This document shows, piece after piece, positions 7,286 to 14,699 of a stretch of DNA of 29,060 nucleotides (the first letter of the stretch is position 1; every line of letters begins with the position of its first letter). The stretch is taken from positions 1 through 29,060 of IMG/VR virus record IMGVR_UViG_3300046008_000316, one strand, 5' to 3'. Origin of the DNA: a virus. Below the pieces are notes generated by a model. It was not told the origin of the DNA and did no database searches. It saw nothing but the letters and a program-made list of their open reading frames with translations. A program made the translations under genes and the position numbers.

Positions 7286-7327
7286 ATCTCTATGAGATTA
7301 AGATATAGTCAGTGCCATTGGAAACAG

Positions 7328-7621
7328 TGGAATAAAATGTGTACTTTCTGCACACTCGGCTTACAACACGATGTAAAACAAGAAGGCGACATAAATCGCT
7401 TTCAAAAACTCGCAATTACACATCCAAAACTACATTCTTACGCAATGAATGATTTAGGATACCGTGAAAAACTCGCTTATATTGGAATTACTGATTTAGA
7501 TGCACCTGAAGGAATGACTTTAGAGGATGTGAAAGCAATGTCTTATAATGTGAAATTAAAACAGATTCCGATTGTAGTAGAACCTGTGTATAAACAAATA
7601 GAACTCGATGCTTCACTCTAG
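7328..7621 (+). CDS. PAPS reductase / PP-loop family, exon 2
   Basis: The C-terminal 97 residues plus stop of the split gene, in frame with exon 1 after splicing (272 codons plus 98 codons). It starts WNKMCTFCTLGLQHD and contains INRFQKLAITHPKLHSY, the Cys-pair and NRFQ-HPK motifs that close this family. The upstream frame reaches back to an ATG at 7292, but that lies in the intron and has no ribosome binding site. The end overlaps the next gene's start at 7608. The joined gene would read GYERSG-WNKMCTFC across the junction, which fits the family pattern ERxG..CxFC. Confidence 0.85.
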   Translation, partial: WNKMCTFCTLGLQHDVKQEGDINRFQKLAITHPKLHSYAMNDLGYREKLAYIGITDLDAPEGMTLEDVKAMSYNVKLKQIPIVVEPVYKQIELDASL

Positions 7622-7859
7622 TTTAATTCTATTCTGCTCGACATTTGTGGCTGTGTTCTTACTTGGATTACAGTCACAGTTCGTACGGGACAAACTCATA
7701 TTACATTCCTTTATCACATCGTTAGGTATCGGATTGTGTCAACTATTCATGCTCAAACTCGCTCCAAACGCAACGCTATTAGAATCAATATGTTTTGTAT
7801 TTGGTGGAGCTTTCGGCATATCGGCATCTATCATTGTACATAACAAAATGTGTAAATAA
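7608..7859 (+). CDS. Small multi-pass membrane protein (83 aa)
   Basis: Starts at ATG 7608, inside the end of the preceding exon. It has about three hydrophobic segments: LILFCSTFVAVFLLGLQ (6-22), FITSLGIGLCQLFML (35-49) and ICFVFGGAFGISASIIVH (61-78). The last Gly-rich helix ending in a His is typical of small phage inner-membrane proteins of unknown function found near early or DNA-metabolism genes. It is not near lysis genes, so calling it a holin would be guesswork. The terminase promoter begins at once after its stop. Confidence 0.7.
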   Translation: MLHSSLILFCSTFVAVFLLGLQSQFVRDKLILHSFITSLGIGLCQLFMLKLAPNATLLESICFVFGGAFGISASIIVHNKMCK

Positions 7860-7860
7860 C

Positions 7861-7890
7861 TTGACAACACCCCTAAAATTATGATAGCCT
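7861..7890 (+). promoter_or_regulatory. Promoter of the terminase operon
   Basis: TTGACA (7861-7866), an 18-bp spacer and TAGCCT (7885-7890) preceded by TGA (extended -10). It lies 32 bp before the small terminase gene and may drive 7923-10454. Confidence 0.7.
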
Positions 7891-7922
7891 TACTTATCAT
7901 ACATCCAAAACAACAATAAACT

Positions 7923-8411
7923 ATGGCAGATTTTGAACAAAGAAAAATCTCAGACTTTGAAAAAGAAAAGATTGACAAGTTCCTAGAAGAATACTTATTC
8001 GACCTAGACGCTAAGAAAGCCGCTATTCGAGTCGGTATTACACCTACCCATGCAGATTCTGTGGCTAAAGGGTGGCTTGAAACACAGTATTTTCAGAATA
8101 GGTATCGAGAAGTTACGACTAAGCAAGATAATCTTCTTACCGATGATGAAGCAGTTAAGAACGAAATGAAACGTGCGTTACTCTCTATCATTAAATGTGA
8201 GAATACAGAAATTGTACCTCCCGCTGCAAGAATACAAGCGATGGACAGGTTGTCAAAGCTGATGGGTCTTGACGCTAAGGTTCAACAGGATACTACGACA
8301 CAAATTTCAAATGTGATGATTGTGCCTGCACCAATGAGTGTTGACTCATGGAGTGAGATGGCTCAACTTCAACAAGCAGAGCTGTATAAACAATTGGAAG
8401 CATCATTATGA
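7923..8411 (+). CDS. terS: Terminase small subunit
   Basis: A 162-residue protein directly upstream of the large-terminase module. Residues 10-60 form a helix-turn-helix-like region (EKIDKFLEEYLFDLDAKKAA..., VGITPTHADSVAKGWL), the form used by TerS proteins to bind the packaging site. The middle is helical and charged (oligomerisation), and the C-terminal tail contains WSEMAQLQQAELYKQLEASL, a likely contact to the large subunit (inference). ATG 7923 has no obvious ribosome binding site although it follows a good promoter; the other leaderless-looking start here is the phosphoesterase. It overlaps the next gene by ATGA. Confidence 0.82.
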   Translation: MADFEQRKISDFEKEKIDKFLEEYLFDLDAKKAAIRVGITPTHADSVAKGWLETQYFQNRYREVTTKQDNLLTDDEAVKNEMKRALLSIIKCENTEIVPPAARIQAMDRLSKLMGLDAKVQQDTTTQISNVMIVPAPMSVDSWSEMAQLQQAELYKQLEASL

Positions 8412-8698
8412 TGACTGAAGAAGAATTTAAACTCCAAGTAGCATATCGCCTGTCTAAACAACTAATCAATCACATTGATAAACTTGTGACGAGTAAGACA
8501 CTTCGATTCACACAGAAACAAGCGTTACAGAATATGCGTGATTCAGGATTGATGAATGCGTTAATCTTAGGTAACTTTAAATGTGTGTCACTAGAGATGT
8601 TAATAGACTTGTTTTCTGTGTTTGATTTAGGGTTGTCGATAGATATTGTGGATAAAGATAGTTATGATACATACACAAACCCTTTAACGGTGCATTGA
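8408..8698 (+). CDS. Hypothetical protein, weak XRE/antitoxin-like resemblance (96 aa)
   Basis: Coupled to terS through ATGATGA. The sequence has a helical N-terminus, then TLRFTQKQALQNMRDSGLMN and ILGNFKCVSLEMLIDLFSVF ending in DLGLSIDIV. The arrangement (helix-turn-helix-like part, then a conserved S-x-E-x-L-I-x-L helix and a strand) recalls Cro/XRE antitoxin-type proteins, but the match is loose. No toxin gene is adjacent, so a toxin-antitoxin reading is unsupported. It may be a small DNA-binding protein in the packaging operon. Confidence 0.6.
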   Translation: MMTEEEFKLQVAYRLSKQLINHIDKLVTSKTLRFTQKQALQNMRDSGLMNALILGNFKCVSLEMLIDLFSVFDLGLSIDIVDKDSYDTYTNPLTVH

Positions 8699-8701
8699 AT
8701 C

Positions 8702-8854
8702 ATGGATGAAGATTTCGATATTGATTTTATAGATGACATAGACTTAGATGATATTTTAGCGAATATGGATTCTAAAAGGGAGTCATTTTTTAGATTACAA
8801 TATAAGCTAGATGAACTGGATTCGTTTGAGATAGGGAGTTGGGAGGATGAGTAA
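8702..8854 (+). CDS. Very acidic small protein (50 aa)
   Basis: A 50-residue frame between the XRE-like gene and terL, from ATG 8702 to TAA 8852-8854, overlapping the terL start by 8 nt. Its first 20 residues are almost all Asp/Glu with Ile/Leu/Phe (MDEDFDIDFIDDIDLDDILA). It contains no Cys. The tight coupling to terL argues it is translated. An acidic peptide of this type could mimic DNA or bind a basic partner such as a terminase subunit, which is speculation. Confidence 0.65.
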   Translation: MDEDFDIDFIDDIDLDDILANMDSKRESFFRLQYKLDELDSFEIGSWEDE

Positions 8855-10454
8855 GGTTTTACGGCTTTCTGATACAGGCGGTGAGATTCCTAAGGGGTAT
8901 AAGATTCACGATGGTGATATTTTAGTTCCTAGTAATACTAATGTGGTGTGGACACCCTCAAAAGGTTCTCAAACTTTAGCATTAAATTGTCCTGCTCAAA
9001 TCATTCTCTATAGCGGATCGCGCGGCAATGGCAAGAGCGACTGTCAGATTTTAAGGTTCAGGAAGCTAGTTGGGATGGGCTATGGTAGGTATTTAAGAGG
9101 TATTATTGTAGACCGTACTTACGGTGCGCTTGATGATCTTGTAAGCAAATCAAAACGATATTTTCCTGCTTTTAATGATGGTGCAAAGTTTTATTCATCA
9201 AAAGGCGAATATAAATGGGTTTGGCGCGATGGGGAAGAATTACTTTTCAGAAGTATTGCAGATGAGAATGATTATCAAAAACTTCACGGTCAAGAATTTC
9301 AGTATATAGGTATTAACGAAATCTCACAATATCCAGACCTTTCAGTATTGGATTTATTATCGTCTTTAAATAGAACATCATTTGTTCCTAGCGAACACCC
9401 TAGAGAGGATGGAACAATTCCTCCAGAAATCCCCCTGTGTATATTTCTCACGAGTAATCCGACAGGACGCTCTGCACTTGAAGTTAAACGTAGATTCGTA
9501 GATGTAGGTAAAAACGGAGAAATTGTAAAACGAGAGGTTAAAATTTTTAACCCTCGCACACAAAAAGAAGAAATTATAGTTAAAACACAGTGTCATATAT
9601 TCGGTTCATATAAAGAAAATACAAAATTATCACCAGAATATGTAGCTGATTTAGAGTCAATTAGGGATGAAAAGCTCCGTAAAAAGTGGCTTTTAGGGCA
9701 GTGGGACGGTGTTGGCGAAGATGATGGGATGTATGCTGATGTATATGATAAAGATATTCACATTGTAGAACCTTTTGATATTCCAAAAGAATGGAAAATA
9801 GATAGGTGTATGGACTTTGGGGAATCTAGTCCTAGTAGTATTGGATATTTTGCTGAAAGTAATGGTGAAGATATTATTTTGCGTAACGGTAAAACTCGCT
9901 CAACTGTAAAAGGCGATTTGTTTTATTTTTCTGAAATATACACTTGTCTTGATGGATATTTAAACAAAGGAACTCGCATACTACCTCATGATTTAGCAAA
10001 AATGATAACTGAACATGAATTGTCTATAGGAATTTACGATAGAGTTATTCCTGGTGTAGCTGATACTGCAATCTTTTCTAACAACATGGGTAACTCTGTG
10101 GCAGGAATGATGGATAAACCTGTGACAATAGGTAATAAAGTTTATCCAGGTGTAAAATGGCGCAGATTAGACTCTTTAAAGAAACCAGGTAGTCGTGTAG
10201 ATGGTGTTAAAAAGATTCGCGAACGGTTTGCTAATGCTAAAACAACCCCAGAAAGACCGTTTCGAGATAAGCCTGCGCTATTTATATTCAACACCTGTAA
10301 GTATTTCATAGATATTATACCTTATAGTGTCCGTGACCCGAAGAACCCTGATGATGTGATTGGTTCAGGAGACCATATAAATGATATGCTTAGATACAAA
10401 TTGCTATCACTGAATACAGGCATGACATCTGGTAAAACAGTAGGCTTGACATAA
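8847..10454 (+). CDS. terL: Terminase large subunit
   Basis: A 535-residue packaging motor. The ATPase domain has a Walker A-like SGSRGNGKS (56-64), Walker B IGINE (154-158) and the coupling motif LTSNP (201-205). The nuclease domain begins around residue 318 with CMDFGE (321-326), whose Asp is the first metal-binding residue, and further acidic residues follow (PGVADTAIF, SGDHINDML). The protein translocates DNA into the prohead and cuts it at packaging. GGGAGG at 8840-8846 directly precedes ATG 8847. The gene end carries the promoter for the downstream endonuclease (TTGACA at 10446). Confidence 0.95.
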   Translation: MSKVLRLSDTGGEIPKGYKIHDGDILVPSNTNVVWTPSKGSQTLALNCPAQIILYSGSRGNGKSDCQILRFRKLVGMGYGRYLRGIIVDRTYGALDDLVSKSKRYFPAFNDGAKFYSSKGEYKWVWRDGEELLFRSIADENDYQKLHGQEFQYIGINEISQYPDLSVLDLLSSLNRTSFVPSEHPREDGTIPPEIPLCIFLTSNPTGRSALEVKRRFVDVGKNGEIVKREVKIFNPRTQKEEIIVKTQCHIFGSYKENTKLSPEYVADLESIRDEKLRKKWLLGQWDGVGEDDGMYADVYDKDIHIVEPFDIPKEWKIDRCMDFGESSPSSIGYFAESNGEDIILRNGKTRSTVKGDLFYFSEIYTCLDGYLNKGTRILPHDLAKMITEHELSIGIYDRVIPGVADTAIFSNNMGNSVAGMMDKPVTIGNKVYPGVKWRRLDSLKKPGSRVDGVKKIRERFANAKTTPERPFRDKPALFIFNTCKYFIDIIPYSVRDPKNPDDVIGSGDHINDMLRYKLLSLNTGMTSGKTVGLT

Positions 10455-10474
10455 ATACATACTTGTGGTATTAT
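10446..10474 (+). promoter_or_regulatory. Promoter within the end of terL
   Basis: TTGACA (10446-10451), 17 bp, TATTAT (10469-10474) preceded by TGG. It starts inside the last codons of terL and leads to the double HNH gene about 100 bp downstream. Confidence 0.72.
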
Positions 10475-10575
10475 CTTAAAACGCAGATAGAGCATCGAAC
10501 TCGAAAAGCCTTTAGTAAGCATTCTGCGTGTTTATCTACTAATCACACACTCCGATTACTATAAGGATTCAAAAC

Positions 10576-11655
10576 ATGGCAAAAATAGCAGATTTACCTT
10601 CACAAGAATATCTAAAAGAATGTTTCAACTACGATGAAGAAACGGGTGAGCTTATATGGAAAGAAAGACCTCTAAGTCATTTTAGCTGTGAATCAAGTAT
10701 GAAATGTACTAATACAATGAAAGTAGGTAGTGTGGCTGGTGTATCGTCAAGTGGTTATTCCAAAATAAAAATAGCAGGTAGCTCATACCAAGTACATTCA
10801 TTGGTGTGGAAATATCACACTGGTTTAAATCCTGTAGGTCAAATTGACCACATCAATGGCGATTCTTTAGACAACAAATTTAAAAATCTACGAGATGTGA
10901 CAAGAAGTGAAAATCAACACAATCGAAGGATGCCTAGTAACAATAAGTCTGGACATAAAGGCGTTAGAAAAACCAAGTATGATACATTTCACGCTTTTTA
11001 TAACATTAAAGGACATGATATTAACTTAGGTAGTTTCGCAACCAAAGAAGAAGCTATAGCTGCTAGAAAAGAAGCTGAGTTGAAAGATTGGTCACATTTA
11101 CATTATAAAACTAAAGTTAAAAATGATTTTGTTTTAACATTGGAGTATCTAAAACAATGTGTTAGATACGAAGATGGTCATTTAATATGGTTAGTACGAC
11201 CACTACATCATTTTAAATCTATAAAAGGATCTAATTCTTGGAACGCTAAATATCCAAATACAATTTTATCAGCCAAAAATCAAGCAGGTTATGTTATAAC
11301 AACAATAAATGCTAAACTTTTTAGAGTTCATAGGTTAATTTATTGGTTATGTACAGGGATTGAAATTCCAGATGATATGTTCATAGACCATATAAATAAT
11401 GTTAGAGATTGTAACAAAATTGAAAACTTGAGATTATGTACGAAAAACGAAAATGCTCAGAATAAGAAAACGAACAGTTCAAATACTAGAAAAGGTTACT
11501 TCTATGATAAAAGTAGATGTAAGTGGAGAGCTGAAATTCAATCTAACGGAAAGGTATATCATTTAGGTAGATTTGAAACAGAACTTGAAGCGAAAGAGGC
11601 TTATCAGAAAGCCGCTTCAGAATTACACAAAGAATACGCAAACTTCGGAAATTAA
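10576..11655 (+). CDS. Double-domain HNH homing endonuclease (HNH-AP2-HNH-AP2)
   Basis: A 359-residue protein with two complete HNH units in tandem. Unit 1: YQVHSLVWKY (71-80), QIDHINGDSLDNKFKNLR (89-106), and an AP2-like DNA-binding end with GHKGVRK and INLGSFATKEEA (126-162). Unit 2: FRVHRLIYWL (249-258), FIDHINNVRDCNKIENLR (269-286), then KGYFYD and YHLGRFETELEAKEAY (306-343). Each unit starts with the same framing (L-x-Q/E-EYLK-x-C, W-x-x-RPL-x-HF). Single HNH units of about 170-190 aa are the common phage form; the fusion is unusual. Start ATG 10576 has AAGGA upstream. It sits between terL and the HU gene, typical of a homing endonuclease inserted between essential genes. Confidence 0.9.
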   Translation: MAKIADLPSQEYLKECFNYDEETGELIWKERPLSHFSCESSMKCTNTMKVGSVAGVSSSGYSKIKIAGSSYQVHSLVWKYHTGLNPVGQIDHINGDSLDNKFKNLRDVTRSENQHNRRMPSNNKSGHKGVRKTKYDTFHAFYNIKGHDINLGSFATKEEAIAARKEAELKDWSHLHYKTKVKNDFVLTLEYLKQCVRYEDGHLIWLVRPLHHFKSIKGSNSWNAKYPNTILSAKNQAGYVITTINAKLFRVHRLIYWLCTGIEIPDDMFIDHINNVRDCNKIENLRLCTKNENAQNKKTNSSNTRKGYFYDKSRCKWRAEIQSNGKVYHLGRFETELEAKEAYQKAASELHKEYANFGN

Positions 11656-11659
11656 AACT

Positions 11660-11836
11660 ATGCAAAACCTAGAAACAAAACACGGTCGTCATTCAGCAGG
11701 AAAAGGCTCATTAGAACGAGTCACAGACCGTAAGAAATATGAAGCCAGTTACGATAGAATTTTCGGTAAGAAACCTTACAACCGAAATAAAGTCGAAGAA
11801 GAATTTGACAAGAATGTGTCTAATGTGGTAGACTAA
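11660..11836 (+). CDS. Small basic conserved phage protein (58 aa)
   Basis: Start ATG 11660, 5 bp after the endonuclease stop; the upstream part of this frame overlaps the HNH gene and is not used. The product is basic at the N-terminus (KHGRHSAGKGSLERVTDRKK) and continues YDRIFGKKPYNRNKVEEEF. The K-HGR/K, D-R-x-x-Y-D-R-IFG pattern is seen in small uncharacterised phage proteins near terminase or portal genes. The function is unknown. It is followed by a terminator. Confidence 0.65.
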   Translation: MQNLETKHGRHSAGKGSLERVTDRKKYEASYDRIFGKKPYNRNKVEEEFDKNVSNVVD

Positions 11837-11865
11837 GATTGTTTTCATATTAAACTCCTTGAATT

Positions 11866-11898
11866 AACCCTTATTTGAGAAATCAAATAAGGGTTTTT
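11866..11898 (+). terminator. Strong rho-independent terminator
   Basis: A perfect 13-bp stem (AACCCTTATTTGA / TCAAATAAGGGTT) with a GAAA loop and a T-run. It closes the terL-HNH unit and is followed by TTGCCTAATG, related to the post-terminator sequence TTGCCTGATG at 15631. Confidence 0.92.
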
Positions 11899-11931
11899 CT
11901 TTGCCTAATGAAAATAAATTGTATAAAACAC

Positions 11932-11961
11932 TTGACAATTACACAATAACTATGCTAAATT
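11932..11961 (+). promoter_or_regulatory. Promoter of the HU gene
   Basis: TTGACA (11932-11937), 18 bp, TAAATT (11956-11961) preceded by TGC. The nearer TATGCT is only 13 bp from the -35 and was rejected as -10. Confidence 0.7.
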
Positions 11962-12011
11962 ACGCTAACTTATTTATAAATCCTTAAACTAACCTAAAGG
12001 AACAACAAAAC

Positions 12012-12287
12012 ATGGCTTATTTAGACGTAGTAAAATCAACAAAAGAATCTTCTGATGTACAATTAACGACAGCTCAAACACGAAATGTGATTGAAACATT
12101 TTTCAATGTGTTAGCTGCTGCTGTAGCAGAAGGTTCTGTTCGCGTACCTAATTTCGGTACATTCAAAACTAAAACGAAAGCAGCTAGACCTGCTAGAACT
12201 GGACGTAATCCTTCTACTGGTGAACCGTTAGAAATTGCGGCTTCAGACGCAAAAGATTACATCGCATTTAAGCAGTCTAAAGCATAA
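12012..12287 (+). CDS. HU/IHF-family DNA-binding protein
   Basis: A 91-residue histone-like protein with a helical dimerisation half (QTRNVIETFFNVLAAAVAEG) and then VRVPNFGTFKTKTKAARPAR, TGRNPSTGEPLEI and SDAKDYIAFKQSKA. This is the HU/IHF beta-arm region with the GRNP-x-TGE signature and the proline that intercalates into bent DNA. It bends and compacts DNA and could help packaging, recombination or regulation. The AAAGGA site precedes ATG 12012, and the gene has its own promoter and terminator-insulated start. It probably leads the run through 14645, since no terminator is seen before the portal end. Confidence 0.92.
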   Translation: MAYLDVVKSTKESSDVQLTTAQTRNVIETFFNVLAAAVAEGSVRVPNFGTFKTKTKAARPARTGRNPSTGEPLEIAASDAKDYIAFKQSKA

Positions 12288-12308
12288 CATTAAGAATTGG
12301 AGGTTTAA

Positions 12309-12611
12309 TTGGACGAAGAATTACATAAAAAGGTAGATAACCTTGAAAGTGTTGTAGATTCAATACTACAGGTTGTACCTATCATCAGCGAACAACCTAA
12401 ACCTCCAACATGTTTGTTTCAAAGAATTTTAGAATGGCTCACTAATAGACTTAAAGAAACCAGCACTATACAGGGTTTAGTGATTTTGATTCCTATGGGA
12501 CTAACTAAAATTATAGACGTGGATGAAAGAACTGCTACAGAAATAGTATTAGCGGCATTGTCTATTGTAGCTGGTCATAATGTGGTAAGAAGTGAGAAAC
12601 ATGAAAATTAA
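12309..12611 (+). CDS. Small membrane protein, holin-like layout (100 aa)
   Basis: Starts at TTG 12309, preceded by TGGAGG 6 nt away; no better ATG exists. The N-terminal half is soluble and coil-like (DEELHKKVDNLESVVDSILQ). Then come two hydrophobic segments, IQGLVILIPMGLTKI (53-67) and EIVLAALSIVAGHNVV (79-94), and a charged end. The two-helix layout with the pattern x-IQGL...x-E-IVLA resembles small phage holin or holin-like proteins. No endolysin is next to it, so the role is uncertain. The HNH gene at 12601 overlaps its end by 11 nt. Confidence 0.6.
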   Translation: MDEELHKKVDNLESVVDSILQVVPIISEQPKPPTCLFQRILEWLTNRLKETSTIQGLVILIPMGLTKIIDVDERTATEIVLAALSIVAGHNVVRSEKHEN

Positions 12612-13155
12612 AGAATTACCATCACAAGAATACTTGCATAAATGTTTCGATTATGATGAAGAAACAGGCGAATTAACATGGAAAGTTCGCCCCTTAGAAC
12701 ATTTTAAAAATACACGGTGTTTTAACGCTTGGAATGTTAAAAATTCCAATAGAAAAGCAGGTACTGTACAAACTAGAGGTTATGTTTCTGTTAAGATAGA
12801 CGGCATTAGATATAGAGTTCATAGAGTAGTTTATAAATATGTGCATGGCGTTGACCCTAACCATATTGACCACATCAACTTCAATACATCAGACAATCGA
12901 ATTTGCAATCTTAGAAGTTGTACACATACTCAAAATCACCAGCATTCTAAAACACAAGTTAATAACACCACTGGTTTTAAGGGTGTGAACATTGTAAAAA
13001 GAAAAGGTTCAGTTAAGTACCTTTCAAGAATAACTATAAATTCTAACAGAATTGTTTTAGGATATTTTAATGATGCAGAAACTGCTTATGCTGCGTACCA
13101 TAAAGCAGCTACAGAACATTTTGGTGAATTCGCTCATTTTGACGAGGAAATTTAA
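12601..13155 (+). CDS. HNH homing endonuclease (single unit, AP2-like end)
   Basis: A 184-residue endonuclease. ATG 12601 is chosen because the paralogue at 10576 starts with the same MxxIxxLPSQEYL framing; a GTG nine bases earlier is possible. Motifs are YRVHRVVYKY, then HIDHINFNTSDNRICNLR (HNH core), then an AP2-like TGFKGVN and VLGYFNDAETAYAAYHKA. Its N-terminus matches unit 1 of the double enzyme at 10576, while its middle (NAWN...AG) and C-terminus (YHKAATE...FAHF) look more like unit 2. It sits just upstream of portal, a usual site for inserted homing endonucleases. Confidence 0.92.
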   Translation: MKIKELPSQEYLHKCFDYDEETGELTWKVRPLEHFKNTRCFNAWNVKNSNRKAGTVQTRGYVSVKIDGIRYRVHRVVYKYVHGVDPNHIDHINFNTSDNRICNLRSCTHTQNHQHSKTQVNNTTGFKGVNIVKRKGSVKYLSRITINSNRIVLGYFNDAETAYAAYHKAATEHFGEFAHFDEEI

Positions 13156-13157
13156 GA

Positions 13158-14645
13158 ATGACTAGCGTAAATAATTTTCACCCATTGTACATGGAAGCAT
13201 TACCAGAAGTCACCTTATTGCGCGATGTGTATAAAGGTGAACGACAAGTTAAAATGAAAGACACATTATACTTACCCGCTGCTCAATCACACATTGTAGA
13301 CGGTATGGGTACAGGTCAAGATGGTCGTCTTTCATACAACGCATACAAAGACAGAGCTGTGTTCCATAACTTTGTGGCTGATGCAGTTGAATCCTATCTA
13401 GGTCTGTTGCATTACAAACCAACGCAATATATCTTACCTGAAAAAATGAAGTTCTTATTAGATTCAGCATCTATTTCAGGTGAGAGTTTAGACCAGTTAC
13501 TTCGTAAAATTCACACACAACAGCTTATAACAGGACGTTGTGGGTTATTGCTAGACATTGATGTCACAGGTAGTGGTAATCCTTATATTGCTTTGTATGA
13601 CGCAGAATCAATCATTAACTGGGACGAAGGTTCTAATCAAGCTGGTTTAAATGCTCTCAACCTCGTGGTCTTAAATGAATCACAATCTGTGCGTGATGGA
13701 TTTGCTTGGAAAGATGTAGAACGCTATCGCGTACTTGTTCTAGGGGATTTAAATGCTAACGAAGAAGATTTACAGTCAGCGGTATACTCACAGATGGTTG
13801 TGGATTACGGTAACGGTAAAGCGATAAATGAAGTGTTCGTTGAACCTAAGATTATGGGTCAATCATTAAACGAAATCCCATTTGTCTTTGTGAACAGTAA
13901 AGATGTATCTGCCACACCTGATAGTCCACCTTTACTAGGTCTTGCAAACCTATGTTTAGCTATCTATCGTGGTGAAGCAGATTACAGACAATCGCTTCAT
14001 ATGCAAGCACAAGATACCTTAGTTGTGGTTGGTGGTAGTCAAACTGACGAAGCGACTCGTGTAGGTGCAGGTGCAGTATTAAACGTAGATATTGGTGGTG
14101 ACGCTAAGTTTATCGGCGTGGGTTCATCGGGGCTACCTGAGCAACGTATGTGTATTCAAAATGACCGTGAAGCAGCTGTAACTAAAGCAGGTCAGTTGAT
14201 GAACAGTAATAGTAAGCAAGAATCTGGTGATGCACTTAAAATTCGTATGGCTGCTCAAACTGCTAACTTGCATCAAGTTGCTGTGACATCTGCTTACGCA
14301 TTAGAAAACCTGCTTAAAAAGTGTGCTAGATGGATGGGAATTGACGACCGTGAGGTCGAGGTAATTCCAAACCTACAGTTCGCAGATAAGGATATGAAAG
14401 GTCAAGACTTCGCACAACTTATCGCTGCTAAGAATACTGGGTTGCTTCCATTGTGTGATGAAACAGTTCACACTATCTTGAAAGAACAAGGTTATACGAA
14501 ACTTTCGTACAAAGATGAACGCAAGAAGATTAAATCAGATGAGTTAGAACCACCGATTAAACCAGATTCCCCTGATATGGTTAATGATAATGTGTCTAAT
14601 CCATCTGCACAGGTTACGTTGAAGCAACAACCTATAAATGGCTAA
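13158..14645 (+). CDS. Portal protein (DUF4055-type)
   Basis: A 495-residue protein with the features of the DUF4055 portal family: an N-terminal MEALPEVTLLRDVYKGERQV region, YLPAAQSH, then RAVFHNFVADAVESYLGLLH, a Gly-rich TGRCGLLLDID, and a C-terminal acidic tail with Pro (ELEPPIKPDSPD). The dodecameric portal sits at one capsid vertex, is the docking site for terminase and forms the DNA channel. GAGGAA precedes ATG 13158. It lies directly behind the HNH gene and ahead of scaffold and capsid genes, the normal order. Confidence 0.9.
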   Translation: MTSVNNFHPLYMEALPEVTLLRDVYKGERQVKMKDTLYLPAAQSHIVDGMGTGQDGRLSYNAYKDRAVFHNFVADAVESYLGLLHYKPTQYILPEKMKFLLDSASISGESLDQLLRKIHTQQLITGRCGLLLDIDVTGSGNPYIALYDAESIINWDEGSNQAGLNALNLVVLNESQSVRDGFAWKDVERYRVLVLGDLNANEEDLQSAVYSQMVVDYGNGKAINEVFVEPKIMGQSLNEIPFVFVNSKDVSATPDSPPLLGLANLCLAIYRGEADYRQSLHMQAQDTLVVVGGSQTDEATRVGAGAVLNVDIGGDAKFIGVGSSGLPEQRMCIQNDREAAVTKAGQLMNSNSKQESGDALKIRMAAQTANLHQVAVTSAYALENLLKKCARWMGIDDREVEVIPNLQFADKDMKGQDFAQLIAAKNTGLLPLCDETVHTILKEQGYTKLSYKDERKKIKSDELEPPIKPDSPDMVNDNVSNPSAQVTLKQQPING

Positions 14646-14699
14646 TTCCTCGCGCCTAAGGACGAAATATACCTATGGGGCTGGAACTATCGAACTGTG

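Larger units (their letters stand above)
6410..7327 (+). ncRNA. Group I intron (td-like, IA2-type)
   Basis: About 918 nt separate two parts of one protein family. The 5' exon ends in U (GGT|TGG) and the intron ends in G (CAG|TGG), as group I splicing requires. P1 can form between exon GGU|UG and intron CAGCC with a U-G pair at the splice site. P2 is a perfect stem with a GUGA loop (GCATAGTG / CATTATGT), then a TTCGTC/GACGAA hairpin (6483-6498). The core block AACGGGGAAC ... GACAATCCCGTGCT (6502-6546) closely matches the phage T4 td intron as I remember it. P7 is GACTAT (7231-7236) with ATAGTC (7305-7310), and AGATATAGTC is also td-like. A homing endonuclease lies inside. The exact 3' site is uncertain because TGGAATAA occurs at both junctions. 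Confidence 0.9.

Noticed and set aside
8408-8698. Toxin-antitoxin system with the XRE-like protein
   Set aside because: No toxin-type gene is adjacent; neighbours are terminase genes and an acidic peptide.
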